A DNA stretch of 64,000 bases from Streptomyces tropicalis (GCF_029269835.1 NZ_JARJBB010000008.1:62001-126000); one strand, 5' to 3'. Shown: positions 51,976 to 61,159, counted from the stretch's first letter. Numbers and translations: made by a program. Notes: generated from the sequence alone by a model not told the origin.

Positions 51976-53394
51976 GTGTCCCCCTCCGCACCCGTCGCCC
52001 GCACGGCCGCCGCCGGTGCCGCCGCCCTGCTCGCCCTGGCCCTGACCGCGTGCGGCGGCGGGGTGCACGGCACGCCCGGCGGCGCGGGCCTGCGCGACCC
52101 CTACTTCCCGAGGGCCGGCAACGGCGGCTACGACGTCGCCCACTACGGCCTGACCCTCGCCTACGACCCCGGGACGCGCCACCTCACCGGCACGGCGGTC
52201 ATCACCGCCCGCGCCCTGCGGGACCTGTCCGCCTTCGACCTCGACCTGTGGGGCATGCAGGTGCGGGGTGTCACGGTCGAGGGCCGCCCGGCCCGCTTCA
52301 ACCGCGCCGGGCAGGAGCTCGCCGTCCGCCCGCACGACGACCTGGACCGCGGCGAGACCTTCACGGCGACGGTCCGCTACGCGGGCTCCCCGCGGACCGT
52401 CACCGACCCCGACGGCTCCCAGGAGGGCTGGCTGCGCACCGCCGACGGCGCGCTGGCGCTGGGCGAGCCGGTCGGGTCGATGGCCTGGTTCCCGGGCAAC
52501 GACCACCCCTCCGACAAGGCGGCCTACGACGTGACGGTCACGGTGCCCTCGGGGCTCCAGGCCGTCTCCAACGGGGAGTTGGAGAGCCGCACCACCAGCG
52601 GCGGGCGGACCACCTTCCACTGGCACACCGCGGAGCCGATGGCGACCTACCTCGCCACGCTCGCCATCGGCCAGTGGACCGTCACCACCTCCACCACGAA
52701 GAGCGGGCTCCCGGTCTACACGGCCGTCGACCCGACCCAGGTGCAGGCGAGCCGGGCGGTGCTCGCGCGGATCCCGGAGATCGTGGACTGGGCCGAGCAC
52801 CGCTTCGGCCCCTACCCCTTCTCCTCCGTCGGCGCGATCGTCGACCGCCCGCACGACGCGGGCTACGCCCTGGAGACCCAGAACCGCCCGACCTTCGCGG
52901 GCGCCCCCGGCCTCGGCACGCTCGTCCACGAGCTGGTCCACGAGTGGTACGGCGACTCGGTCACCCCGCGGTCCTGGCAGGACATGTGGCTGAACGAGGG
53001 CTTCGCGACCTACGCCGAGTGGATGTGGGAGGAGGACCACGGCGGCGACACCGTGCAGCACACCTTCGACGCGCTCTACCGCGGCGACTACTACGGCGAC
53101 GACACCGACAACAAGGCGCTGTGGTCCTACCCGCCGGCCCGGCCCAGCGACGCCGCGCACATCTCCGACACCCCCGTCTACGAGCGCGGGGCGATGGTGC
53201 TGCACAAGATCCGGCAGACGGTGGGCGACGACGCCTTCTTCGGCATCCTGCGCGGCTGGGCCGCCGCCCACCGCCACGGCAACGCGGACACCGCGCAGTT
53301 CACGGCGTACGTGGAGAAGGAGGCGCCGGGCAAGGACTTCAGCCGCATCTGGAAGGACTGGCTGTACGGCGACGGGAAGCCCGCCCGCCCCTGA
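51976..53394 (+). CDS. M1-family zinc metallopeptidase lipoprotein
   Basis: A 472-aa secreted peptidase: lipobox LTAC with Cys26, an N-terminal beta-sandwich ('YDVAHYGLTLAYDPGTRHLTG'), and the gluzincin site HELVH (His318, Glu319, His322) with Glu341 in 'NEGFATYAEW'. The exopeptidase GAMEN motif is replaced by 'ALETQNR', typical of this short actinobacterial type without the C-terminal domain. TAGGAT at 51963-51968 is 7 nt before the GTG and no ribosome site exists, pointing to a leaderless mRNA. Confidence 0.9.
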   Translation: MSPSAPVARTAAAGAAALLALALTACGGGVHGTPGGAGLRDPYFPRAGNGGYDVAHYGLTLAYDPGTRHLTGTAVITARALRDLSAFDLDLWGMQVRGVTVEGRPARFNRAGQELAVRPHDDLDRGETFTATVRYAGSPRTVTDPDGSQEGWLRTADGALALGEPVGSMAWFPGNDHPSDKAAYDVTVTVPSGLQAVSNGELESRTTSGGRTTFHWHTAEPMATYLATLAIGQWTVTTSTTKSGLPVYTAVDPTQVQASRAVLARIPEIVDWAEHRFGPYPFSSVGAIVDRPHDAGYALETQNRPTFAGAPGLGTLVHELVHEWYGDSVTPRSWQDMWLNEGFATYAEWMWEEDHGGDTVQHTFDALYRGDYYGDDTDNKALWSYPPARPSDAAHISDTPVYERGAMVLHKIRQTVGDDAFFGILRGWAAAHRHGNADTAQFTAYVEKEAPGKDFSRIWKDWLYGDGKPARP

Positions 53395-53412
53395 GCCGTG
53401 CCGGTGCCCGGA

Positions 53413-53928
53413 TCAGCGCAGCTCCTTGCGCATCACGGTGCAGGGCCGGCCGCGCTCCCGGTCCGGGCGGTGGTCCAGGACCTCGTGGCCGAGGGCGGTC
53501 CAGAAGGCCCGGGCCGGCGCGTTGCCGTCGAGTACGGCCAGGCGGAGGGCGGTGCGGCCCGCGGCGCGGAAGCGGTCCTCGACGAGCAGGGCCGTGCGGC
53601 GCCCGACGCCCTGCCGCCGCAGGGCCGCGTCGACCATCAGCAGCCCGATCCAGGGGTCGGGGTCGGCCGGGTCGGGGTGGTGGGCGAGGGTGATCGCGAC
53701 GGCCGCCGTACGGCCGTCGGCACGGGCGATCAGGACCTCGGTGCCCGGGTGCGCCAGCTCCTCGGTCAGCGCGGCCGCGACCTGCTCCGGGCGGATGTCG
53801 TCCGGGTCGGGGAAGTCGCCGCTGAGGGCGTGGAAGTCCCGCTGCGAGGCGTACAGCGCGGTGAGGCCGGCCGGCAGGTCGTCCGGCCGGACGGGGCCGG
53901 GGGCGACGCGGAGAGGTTCGAGGAGCAC
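53413..53928 (-). CDS. GNAT family N-acetyltransferase
   Basis: A 171-aa acetyltransferase. Acetyl-CoA motif A 'LMVDAALRRQGVGRRTALLVEDRFR' and motif B 'GNAPARAFWTALGHEV' are clear. Acceptor unknown. The GTG start at 53928 follows TACGTT by 7 nt, another likely leaderless transcript. Convergent with the M1 peptidase. Confidence 0.88.
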   Translation of the reverse strand: MLLEPLRVAPGPVRPDDLPAGLTALYASQRDFHALSGDFPDPDDIRPEQVAAALTEELAHPGTEVLIARADGRTAAVAITLAHHPDPADPDPWIGLLMVDAALRRQGVGRRTALLVEDRFRAAGRTALRLAVLDGNAPARAFWTALGHEVLDHRPDRERGRPCTVMRKELR

Positions 53929-53991
53929 CCCGGCAACGTAACGCGCCCCGGCCCCCGCGCGGGGCGCCGGGGCGCGGGCGTGCGGGACCCG

Positions 53992-54567
53992 TCAGACGTT
54001 GACGCCGAAGTCCTGGGCGATGCCGACCAGGCCGGAGGCGTAACCCTGGCCGACGGCGCGGAACTTCCACTCCGCGCCGTTGCGGTACAGCTCGCCGAAG
54101 ACCATGGCGGTCTCGGTGGCCGCGTCCTCCGACAGGTCGTAGCGGGCGATCTCGGCGCCGCCGCTCTGGTTGACGATGCGGATGTACGCGTTGCGGACCT
54201 GGCCGAAGTTCTGGCCGCGGTTCTCGGCGTCGTAGATGGAGACCGGGAAGACGATCTTGTCGACGTCGGCCGGGAGGGCGGACAGGTTCACGTTGATCGA
54301 CTCGTCGTCGCCGGCGCCCTCACCCGTGCGGTTGTCACCGGTGTGGACGATGGAACCGTCGGGCGTCTGCTTGTTGTTGAAGAAGACGAAGTGGGCGTCG
54401 GAGAAGACCTTGCCCTGCTGGTTCACCGCGATCGCCGAGGCGTCCAGGTCGAAGTCCGTGCCCGTGGTGGTGCGGACGTCCCAGCCGAGGCCCACGGTGA
54501 CGGCGGTCAGGCCCGGCGCTTCCTTGGTGAGCGAGACGTTGCCGCCCTTGGACAGGCTTACAGCCAT
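53992..54567 (-). CDS. terD: TerD family stress protein
   Basis: A 191-aa TerD/CABP protein starting 'MAVSLSKGGNVSLTKEAPGL'. Calcium-binding acidic loops 'FDLDASAI' and 'GDDESINVNLSALP' are conserved. These soluble proteins belong to the ter (tellurite/phage/stress) network and bind Ca2+. Streptomyces has several copies; no other ter gene is adjacent. AAGGGA lies upstream of the ATG at 54567. Confidence 0.93.
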   Translation of the reverse strand: MAVSLSKGGNVSLTKEAPGLTAVTVGLGWDVRTTTGTDFDLDASAIAVNQQGKVFSDAHFVFFNNKQTPDGSIVHTGDNRTGEGAGDDESINVNLSALPADVDKIVFPVSIYDAENRGQNFGQVRNAYIRIVNQSGGAEIARYDLSEDAATETAMVFGELYRNGAEWKFRAVGQGYASGLVGIAQDFGVNV

Positions 54568-54732
54568 TGTTGGGAGTCCCTTCCCTCGTTGCTTACTGCC
54601 GACGAAGCTACCGTCACCCTGGAGAACGCCAAGGGGGGTCCCTGCGGTTCCGGATCTCTTTACCTTTTTTACCCGCCGTCCGGGACGCCCGCCGGGAAAT
54701 GCGGGTGACGTGGACCCGCTCCGGCCGGGAAC

Positions 54733-55170
54733 ATGGAGCACATGTCCGGTCCCTATCTCGTCCGCGGTTCCGTCTCGCTTCCCGAGGCGGAGCTCATGTG
54801 GCGTTTCTCGCGCTCCTCGGGGCCCGGCGGACAGCACGTCAACACCAGCGACTCCCAGGTGGAGCTGCGCTTCGACCTGGCGCGCACCGAGGCGCTGCCG
54901 CCGGTGTGGAAGGAGCGGGCGCTGGAGCGCCTGGCCGGGCGGCTGGTCGACGGGGTCGTCAGTGTCCGCTCCTCCGAGCACCGCTCCCAGTGGCGCAACC
55001 GCGAGGCCGCCGCCGTGCGGCTGGCCGCGCTGCTCGCCGAGGCCACCGCGCCGCCGCCCCGGCCGCGCCGGGCGACCCGCGTGCCGCGCGGGATCAACGA
55101 GCGCCGCCTGCGGGAGAAGAAGCAGCGCTCGGAGCGCAAGCAGGGCCGCTCCGGCCGCAACTGGACCTGA
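54733..55170 (+). CDS. arfB: Alternative ribosome-rescue peptidyl-tRNA hydrolase ArfB
   Basis: A 145-aa class-I release-factor-like hydrolase. The GGQ motif is in 'SSGPGGQHVNTSDSQVEL' (Gly32-Gln34), and the basic C-terminal tail ('RRLREKKQRSERKQGRSGRN') that enters the mRNA channel of stalled ribosomes is present. It frees nascent chains from ribosomes without a stop codon. The start is ATG 54733 or 54742; both keep the domain. Confidence 0.92.
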   Translation: MEHMSGPYLVRGSVSLPEAELMWRFSRSSGPGGQHVNTSDSQVELRFDLARTEALPPVWKERALERLAGRLVDGVVSVRSSEHRSQWRNREAAAVRLAALLAEATAPPPRPRRATRVPRGINERRLREKKQRSERKQGRSGRNWT

Positions 55171-55209
55171 GACCGGGCCGGGCGGGTCGTCCCGCGCGGG
55201 CGGCGGGGC

Positions 55210-55728
55210 TCAGCCCAGGTGCCCGTAGCGGCCGCGGAAGTGGAGGAGCGGTCCCCCCGCCGTGCCCGGGACGTGCGCGGTCAGGACGCGGCCGATCACC
55301 AGGGTGTGGTCGCCGGCCTGCACCCGCTGCTCGGTGCGCAGCTCCAGGGTGGCCAGCGCGTCCCCGACCAGTGGGGCGCCGGAGACCTCGCCGCGCGTGC
55401 AGGGCAGGTCCGCGAAGAGCAGGCGGTCGCTGATGCGGCCCTTCATGGCGAAGCGGCCGGCCACGGGGCGCTGGCCCTCGGAGAGGACGGAGACCGCCCA
55501 CAGCGGCTGTTCGGCGAGGAGGTCGTCCATCCGGGAGCCGGTGCGCAGGCTGACCATGGCCAGCGGCGGGTCCAGCGACACCGAGACGAACGCCGTGGCG
55601 GTCATGCCCACGTCCTCGCCGGCGGGCGCCTGCGGGTCGTCCGGGTCGAGCGGCGGCTCCTGCGCGGTCACCAGGACCACGCCCGCGGCCAGGCGGGACA
55701 TCGCGGCGCGGAACTCGTCGTTGGTCAC
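55210..55728 (-). CDS. Flavin reductase-like (FMN-binding split barrel) protein
   Basis: A 172-aa protein of the HpaC/ActVB type ('FRAAMSRLAAGVVLVTAQ', 'GMTATAFVSVSLDPPLAMVSL', 'FAMKGRISDRLLFADLPC'), supplying reduced flavin to a monooxygenase. Partner not evident nearby. The GTG at 55728 lies 6 nt after CATGCT, so leaderless expression is possible; a longer frame to 55812 adds an unlikely Pro-rich leader. Convergent with arfB. Confidence 0.88.
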   Translation of the reverse strand: MTNDEFRAAMSRLAAGVVLVTAQEPPLDPDDPQAPAGEDVGMTATAFVSVSLDPPLAMVSLRTGSRMDDLLAEQPLWAVSVLSEGQRPVAGRFAMKGRISDRLLFADLPCTRGEVSGAPLVGDALATLELRTEQRVQAGDHTLVIGRVLTAHVPGTAGGPLLHFRGRYGHLG

Positions 55729-56144
55729 CCCCTCAGCATGCCCGGACGGGGGCGGGGCGGCGGGGGAGGACGGCGCGGGAGAAATGTTCAACACACACGG
55801 AACGCTAACCACCGGCCCGCGCCGGCCGCATCGGGCCTCCGCCCGAGAACGGACCTAGGACCTGCGGCGGAGCCGCCCTTGACCCGTTTCGGGCGCGTCC
55901 CCGGGCTTTCCCGTGCACCATGTCCACACACTCACAAAATTTACGTTCAGGAAAGGCACAGGGAAAACGCAGAAACTCCACTCAATTGTTCACGTTTAGC
56001 TGTGACTTGAGTCACAAGGGGCAGGAATTGTTGACCCTGTGTACCGGGTGGGCTTCGCGCTGTGATTCAGTGGCGGGGACGCTGCACAGACGATACGCCG
56101 AAGAGCACCCTGATTCGCTGCGAGGTCTCGGGGGGAGGGCGAGC
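55729..56144. promoter_or_regulatory. cdgB upstream region with BldD-like site and palindrome
   Basis: A 416-bp non-coding, locally AT-rich region. TTGACCCTGTGTACC at 56031-56045 matches the BldD consensus nTnACnC(A/T)GnGTnAn at all but one position. TGTGACTTGAGTCACA at 56001-56016 is a 7+7 bp palindrome. GGGGGGAGGG lies before the cdgB ATG. Confidence 0.55.
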
Positions 56145-57803
56145 ATGGAGACCGAGTCGGAGCCCTACGTCCGTCTTGCGACCCTGCGGCAACTGCACCA
56201 GGTCATGGCGGACATGAACACCGCGCGCAGCCTGGCGGACACGCTGCAGACGGTCGCCGACGGCGTCGTGAACGGCCTCGGCTACGAGCTGGCGTGCGTG
56301 AACCTCGTCCGCCCCGACGGCGACCTCGTCGTCGCCGCCTTCTCCGGCAACGCGGCCGCCGAGGCGCTCATCACCGGCCGGGTCGGCCCGCGCGACGACT
56401 GGGACCGCCGGCTCGGCATGGGGGAGCACTGGGGCGACCTGGTGTTCATCCCCCACACCGAGGGCTGGGTCCTCGACGACGACGACGTCCCGCAGTGGTA
56501 CACCGACGGCCCCGCGCCCCGTTTCGAGGACGAGTGGCACCCCTCGGACCGGCTCTTCGCTCCCATGTGGACGCCGGGCGCCTCGGACGGCCGGCGCGGC
56601 GAGCTGCTCGGCGTGGTCTCCGTGGACCGCCCGCGCAACGGGCGCCGGCCCGGCGCCTGGGGGCGCGAGGCCCTCCAGATGTACGCGTTCCAGGCCGCCA
56701 TCGCGATCAGCAACGCCCGGCTGCGGGCGAACATGCAGCGTGCCCTGGTCCGCCTGGAGCGCGACCAGCAGGCCCTGCGCGCCAGCGAGGAGAGCTTCCG
56801 CCAGGCCTTCGAGTACGCCCCCTCCGGCATGGCGATCGCCGAGATGGGCGGCGACCAGCACGGGCGGATCCTGCGGACCAACGACGCGCTGTGCCGTCTG
56901 CTGGGCCGCCCGGCCTCCGCGATGCGCCGCTACTCCTTCTCCGACCTCGTCCACCAGGAGGACGTCGGCACCCTGCTGCGCACCTCCGCCGAGGGCGGCC
57001 GCGCCGAGCTGCGGCTGGCCCGCCGCGACGGCACCTACGTCTGGGTGTCGCTGCGCAACTCCGTCGTCGCGGACGCCGCCGACGGCCCGCGCTTCCTGCT
57101 CACCCACGTCGAGGACATCGAGGAGCGCAAGCGCCGCGAGCTCCAGCTCGCCCACCGCGCCTCCCACGACTCCCTGACCGGCCTGCCGAACTCGGCCGAG
57201 CTGCGCGCCCGGCTGTCCGCCCGCCTGTGCCGGCGCCCGGCGTCGGCGCACGCCGGGGACCTCGACTCGCTCGACGCCGCCTACGGCCACCCGGTGTACG
57301 ACCTCGGCGGGCACGGCTTCGACTTCCGGCCCGGAGAGGCCGCGTACGACACCTACGACCACCATGTGCACACCGTGGCCCCCGAGGACGACCGGGACGA
57401 CGGCATGAAGGGTCTCGCGGTCCTCTTCTGCGACCTCGACGGCTTCAAGTCGATCAACGACCGGTTCGGGCACAACGCGGGCGACGCCGTCCTGATCGAG
57501 GTCGCCCGGCGGCTGAGCAACGGCGTGCGGGACGGGGACACGGTGGCCCGGCTCGGCGGCGACGAGTTCGTCATCCTCGCCGACGGCCTCGGGCGGGCCG
57601 ACGCCCAGGACCTCGCCGTGCGGCTGCGCAACGAGATCATCCAGCCGATCCGGGCCGAGGGGCGCGCGGTGCGCGTCGGGGCGAGCTTCGGCATCGGGTG
57701 GGCACACTGCGGCATGACTGCGGACGAAGTGTTGAAGTCCGCCGACGAACGCATGTACGTAGAGAAACGATCTCGTCCCAAACAACATCGACGGGCCGGT
57801 TGA
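56145..57803 (+). CDS. cdgB: Diguanylate cyclase CdgB (GAF-PAS-GGDEF)
   Basis: A 552-aa c-di-GMP synthase. The GAF domain covers about 10-200, the PAS/PAC domain about 210-330 ('SFRQAFEYAPSGMAIAEMG', 'THVEDIEERKRRELQ'), and the GGDEF domain runs from about 335 with 'RLGGDEFVIL' near 471 and an inhibitory I-site RDGD five residues before it. About 55 residues rich in Asp, Tyr and His are inserted early in the GGDEF domain, between 'DSLTGLPNSAEL' and 'LAVLFCDLDGFKSIN'. CdgB of S. coelicolor controls development and is a known BldD target. The start at 56145 is set by the strong ribosome site. Confidence 0.93.
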   Translation: METESEPYVRLATLRQLHQVMADMNTARSLADTLQTVADGVVNGLGYELACVNLVRPDGDLVVAAFSGNAAAEALITGRVGPRDDWDRRLGMGEHWGDLVFIPHTEGWVLDDDDVPQWYTDGPAPRFEDEWHPSDRLFAPMWTPGASDGRRGELLGVVSVDRPRNGRRPGAWGREALQMYAFQAAIAISNARLRANMQRALVRLERDQQALRASEESFRQAFEYAPSGMAIAEMGGDQHGRILRTNDALCRLLGRPASAMRRYSFSDLVHQEDVGTLLRTSAEGGRAELRLARRDGTYVWVSLRNSVVADAADGPRFLLTHVEDIEERKRRELQLAHRASHDSLTGLPNSAELRARLSARLCRRPASAHAGDLDSLDAAYGHPVYDLGGHGFDFRPGEAAYDTYDHHVHTVAPEDDRDDGMKGLAVLFCDLDGFKSINDRFGHNAGDAVLIEVARRLSNGVRDGDTVARLGGDEFVILADGLGRADAQDLAVRLRNEIIQPIRAEGRAVRVGASFGIGWAHCGMTADEVLKSADERMYVEKRSRPKQHRRAG

Positions 57804-57922
57804 TCCGCAGGTCAGCCTTTCGATGCGGTCCCGGTCACCCGTTTGGGTCCCGTGGAGCGGGTAGGCTCGCACTTCACACCACCCACCGCATCCGACCCGC
57901 ACCTGTTGAGGAGTACCAAGGG

Positions 57923-58861
57923 ATGACGCCCGGCAACAACGGCGCGAGCACGCCCGAGGACGACGACCCGTTCGGCTACCTGTACGCGGACGGCCAGGCC
58001 AACGGCGCCCAGCCGCCGTCCGGCGGCTACGGCTACCCGAACTCGGTCAACCGGGTCCGCGCGGTCGGCCAGCGGCAGTACGGCCAGCAGGCGACGGCGG
58101 CCTACGGCCAGGTGCCGCAGACGGGCGCCTACGGGCAGCAGAACACCCACCACGGCGCCCCGGAGACCCTCCCGGGCGGCGGCGGCTCCGGTTCCCGCCA
58201 GTCGGCCCCGCAGGGCGGCGGCCGCGGTCGCGGCCCCAACACCAAGGGCCTGCTGATCGGCGCCATCGCCGTGGTCGCCGCGGTGGTCGTCGGCATCGGC
58301 ATCGCGATGTCCGGCGGCGACGGCAAGGACAAGAAGAACGACGCGGGCGGCGGCACGGGCACCTCCCCGAGCTCCGCCGCGACCCCGTCGGCCACCAGCA
58401 GCGTGGCGGACGACGGCCGGCTGCCGAAGATCGACGCCAAGGCCCTGCTGCTGGGCGGCGGCGCGACCACGGCGTCGGACGTCAAGGGCGCCAAGGCGGA
58501 CGGCGGGGTGTACGTCGGCGGCTTCAACCAGCCCGGCGCCTCCGTCACCTGGACGGTCAACGGCATCCCGGACAACGGGAAGTACACCGTCTTCCTCGGC
58601 TACGACGTCCCCGGCAAGGACGGTTCCGCCACCCTGACGATCAACGGCACGCCCTCCACCACGGGAGTGAAGCTCAAGAACTGGGCGAACGCTCCCGCGG
58701 GCGACTACGAGAAGGGCTGGACCAAGACGTACAACTGGGTCCAGCTCAACAAGGGCACCAACACCATCAAGATCTCCTGCGAGGCGGGCAACCAGTGCGA
58801 CGCCAACCTGGACCAGCTGTGGCTGGTCAAGGACTGGGTGTCGAAGGACCCGGCCGGCTGA
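57923..58861 (+). CDS. Membrane-anchored protein with CBM35-like C-terminal domain
   Basis: A 312-aa protein: a Gln/Tyr/Gly-rich cytoplasmic N-terminus ('YGQQATAAYGQVPQTGAYGQQ'), one membrane helix at 109-130, a Thr/Ser linker, and an extracellular beta-sandwich ('GGVYVGGFNQPGASVTWTVNG', 'GSATLTINGTPS', 'NKGTNTIKISCEAGNQCDANLDQLWL') like carbohydrate-binding module family 35. It may anchor the cell to a glycan. GAGGAG lies about 10 nt before the ATG. It follows cdgB on the same strand, so c-di-GMP-linked control is possible. A nested hairpin (58869-58899) ends the region. Confidence 0.8.
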   Translation: MTPGNNGASTPEDDDPFGYLYADGQANGAQPPSGGYGYPNSVNRVRAVGQRQYGQQATAAYGQVPQTGAYGQQNTHHGAPETLPGGGGSGSRQSAPQGGGRGRGPNTKGLLIGAIAVVAAVVVGIGIAMSGGDGKDKKNDAGGGTGTSPSSAATPSATSSVADDGRLPKIDAKALLLGGGATTASDVKGAKADGGVYVGGFNQPGASVTWTVNGIPDNGKYTVFLGYDVPGKDGSATLTINGTPSTTGVKLKNWANAPAGDYEKGWTKTYNWVQLNKGTNTIKISCEAGNQCDANLDQLWLVKDWVSKDPAG

Positions 58862-58868
58862 CCGCCGC

Positions 58869-58899
58869 ACGGCCGTCGCGTCCCGGACGCGGTGGCCGT
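58869..58899. terminator. Hairpin between CBM-like gene and PfkB kinase gene
   Basis: ACGGCC (58869-58874) pairs with GGCCGT (58894-58899), enclosing GCGTCC-C-GGACGC. Convergent gene ends on both sides. Confidence 0.55.
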
Positions 58900-58922
58900 T
58901 CCGCGTTCCCCGGCGGCAGGGC

Positions 58923-59852
58923 TCAGGCCGCCGTGGTCTCCCCCCGCACCGTCACCCGGTCCAGCAGGTCCGTGTAGAGGGCCGGGTCGATGTCGCCGGC
59001 CGTGGGGGAGTGGACCGCTGCGGTGGACAGGGCCACCGCTCGGGTCAGGCGGTCGGGCCAGGGAAGGCGTTCCACCAGGCCGGAGAGCAGGCCCGCGACC
59101 GCCGCGTCACCGGCCCCGGTGGGGTTGCCCGGGACCCGGGACGGCGGGGCGGCGCGCCAGCGGCCCTCGGCCGTGTGCGCGAGCAGGCCCTCCGCGCCGA
59201 GCGAGGCCACGACCGCGCGGGCTCCGCGCCGCCGGGCGTCCTGGGTCGCGCGCAACGGCTCGTGCGCGCCGGTCAGTTCGGCCAGCTCGTCGGCGTTCGG
59301 CTTGATGATGTCGGGGCGCGCCGCGACGGCCCGGCGCAGCGGCTCCCCGCTGGTGTCCAGCAGGACGGGCACGCCCGCGGCGCGCGCCGAGCGCACCAGC
59401 CCCGCGTACGCCCCCACCGGCACCCCCGGCGGCAGGCTGCCGCACAGCGCCACCGCCGTCACCGAGCCGAGCAGGTCCACGTAGGCGTCCTGGAGGGCCG
59501 ACCACTCGGCGGGGGAGACCAGCGGCCCGGGTTCGTTGAGCTGGGTGGTGTCGCCGGTGCGCCCGTCCACGACCGCCACCGTCCGCCGGGTCGACCCGGC
59601 CACCGGCACCAGCGCGTCCACCAGGCCCGGCGTCCCGGCGAGCCGGTCGCGCACCATGTGTCCGGTGGCGCCGCCCGCGAAGCCGGTGACCGTCACCTCG
59701 TGGCCGAGGGCGGCCAGCACCCGGGCCACGTTCAGCCCCTTGCCGCCGGGCCGCTCGGTCACCTCGGTCACCCGGTGCGAGGCGTGCGGCCGCAGCGACG
59801 GCACCCGGTAGGTGAGGTCGAGAGCGGTGTTCAGCGTGACCGTGAGGATCAC
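58923..59852 (-). CDS. PfkB-family 1-phosphofructokinase/tagatose-6-phosphate kinase-like sugar kinase
   Basis: A 309-aa ribokinase-fold kinase of the FruK/LacC branch: 'TVTLNTALDLTYRV', 'ERPGGKGLNVARVLAALG', and the anion-hole/catalytic 'PTGAGDAAVAGLLSGL' with the catalytic Asp. It phosphorylates a phospho-sugar. GGGAGG lies about 9 nt before the GTG at 59852. It sits just downstream of nagA on the same strand, so a role in amino-sugar or tagatose-type catabolism is likely. Confidence 0.9.
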   Translation of the reverse strand: MILTVTLNTALDLTYRVPSLRPHASHRVTEVTERPGGKGLNVARVLAALGHEVTVTGFAGGATGHMVRDRLAGTPGLVDALVPVAGSTRRTVAVVDGRTGDTTQLNEPGPLVSPAEWSALQDAYVDLLGSVTAVALCGSLPPGVPVGAYAGLVRSARAAGVPVLLDTSGEPLRRAVAARPDIIKPNADELAELTGAHEPLRATQDARRRGARAVVASLGAEGLLAHTAEGRWRAAPPSRVPGNPTGAGDAAVAGLLSGLVERLPWPDRLTRAVALSTAAVHSPTAGDIDPALYTDLLDRVTVRGETTAA

Positions 59853-59974
59853 GTCGGCCGGCCTCCCCCGGTGAATGCGCCTGGTGCGCGACGGTGCGGA
59901 GGCACGATCATGCCAAACGTACGGCGGCGGGCCCAGTCCCCGGACCGGCCACCGCCGCCGTACGGCCGGACGGA

Positions 59975-61159
59975 TCAGCCCAGTTGGGGATCGACCACCC
60001 ATTCGCCGCGCCGCATCACGCCCTTGAGCACGAAGTCGTCGTCCAGGAGCACCAGGTCGGCGTCCTTGCCGGGCTCCAGCGAGCCGACCCGGTCGTCGAT
60101 GCCGAGCAGCCGCGCCGGGTTGGCCGACAGGGCCGCGACCACGTCCGGCACCGGCAGCCGGTCGACCGCCACCGCCCGCCGGAAGGCCCGGTCCAGGGTG
60201 AGGGTCGAGCCCGCGATGGATCCGCCCTCGACCAGCCGGGCCACACCCTCGCGGACCTCGACCTCCAGCGGCCCGAGCAGATAGCGGCCGTCGCCGAAGC
60301 CGGCCGCGTCCATGGCGTCGGTGATGAACGCGACCCGCCCGGCGCCCGCGTGACGGAACGCCAGCTCCAGTGCGGCGGGGTGCAGATGGGTGCCGTCGTT
60401 GATCAGCTCGACGGTGACCCGCTCGTCCTCCAGCAGCGCCGCGATCGGGCCGGGCGCGCGATGGCCCAGCGCGGGCATGGCGTTGAACAGGTGGGTGGCC
60501 ACCGTCGCGCCCGCGTCGATCGCCTCCACCGTCTGCTCGTAGGTGGCGTCGGTGTGCCCGATCGCCGCGATCACCCCGTGGTCGGCGAGCAGCCGCACGG
60601 AGTCGAGGCCGCCGGGGAGTTCGGCGGCCAGGGTCATCATCCGGGCGTGGCCGCGCGCCGCCTCGACCAGTTTGCGCACCGCCGCCGGGTCGGGGTCGCG
60701 CAGCAGTGCCTCGGAGTGCGCGCCCTTGCGGCACGGCGAGATGAAGGGGCCCTCGAAGTGGATCCCGGCGAGATCGCCCTGCTCGGCCAGTTCGGACAGC
60801 ATCCCGGCCCGCCGCACGAGGAGGTCCATCTCGCCGGTGACGGTGGAGGCGACCGTGGTGGTGGTGCCGTGCCGCCGGTGGGTGCGGATGCCGTGCAGGA
60901 CCTCGTCGACGGTCCCGGAGGTGAAGGACGCGCCGCCGCCGCCGTGGTTGTGCAGGTCGACGAAGCCGGGGACCAGCCAGTGGCCGGAGACGTCGAGGAC
61001 CGGGCCGGCGGGGGTGTCCGTCGTACCGGGCGTGCCGGGGTCCGCGGGCGCGGGGCCGGCCGCGGCGATCCGCGGTCCCTCGACCGCGACCCGGCCGCCG
61101 TGGGCGATCCCGGTGGGCAGGACCACCCGGGCGCCGGCGAGAACCTTGCGTGGGGCCAT
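59975..61159 (-). CDS. nagA: N-acetylglucosamine-6-phosphate deacetylase
   Basis: A 394-aa amidohydrolase: metal site 'GFVDLHNHGGGG', 'GIHFEGPFISP' (Glu), 'AIGHTDATYEQ' (His), 'VATHLFNAMPALGHR' and catalytic Asp in 'FITDAMDAAGFGDG'. It removes acetate from GlcNAc-6-P on the way to fructose-6-P. The ATG overlaps the stop of the upstream ROK kinase gene (TGATG), so the pair is translationally coupled. DasR-like dre sites precede the operon. Confidence 0.96.
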   Translation of the reverse strand: MAPRKVLAGARVVLPTGIAHGGRVAVEGPRIAAAGPAPADPGTPGTTDTPAGPVLDVSGHWLVPGFVDLHNHGGGGASFTSGTVDEVLHGIRTHRRHGTTTTVASTVTGEMDLLVRRAGMLSELAEQGDLAGIHFEGPFISPCRKGAHSEALLRDPDPAAVRKLVEAARGHARMMTLAAELPGGLDSVRLLADHGVIAAIGHTDATYEQTVEAIDAGATVATHLFNAMPALGHRAPGPIAALLEDERVTVELINDGTHLHPAALELAFRHAGAGRVAFITDAMDAAGFGDGRYLLGPLEVEVREGVARLVEGGSIAGSTLTLDRAFRRAVAVDRLPVPDVVAALSANPARLLGIDDRVGSLEPGKDADLVLLDDDFVLKGVMRRGEWVVDPQLG

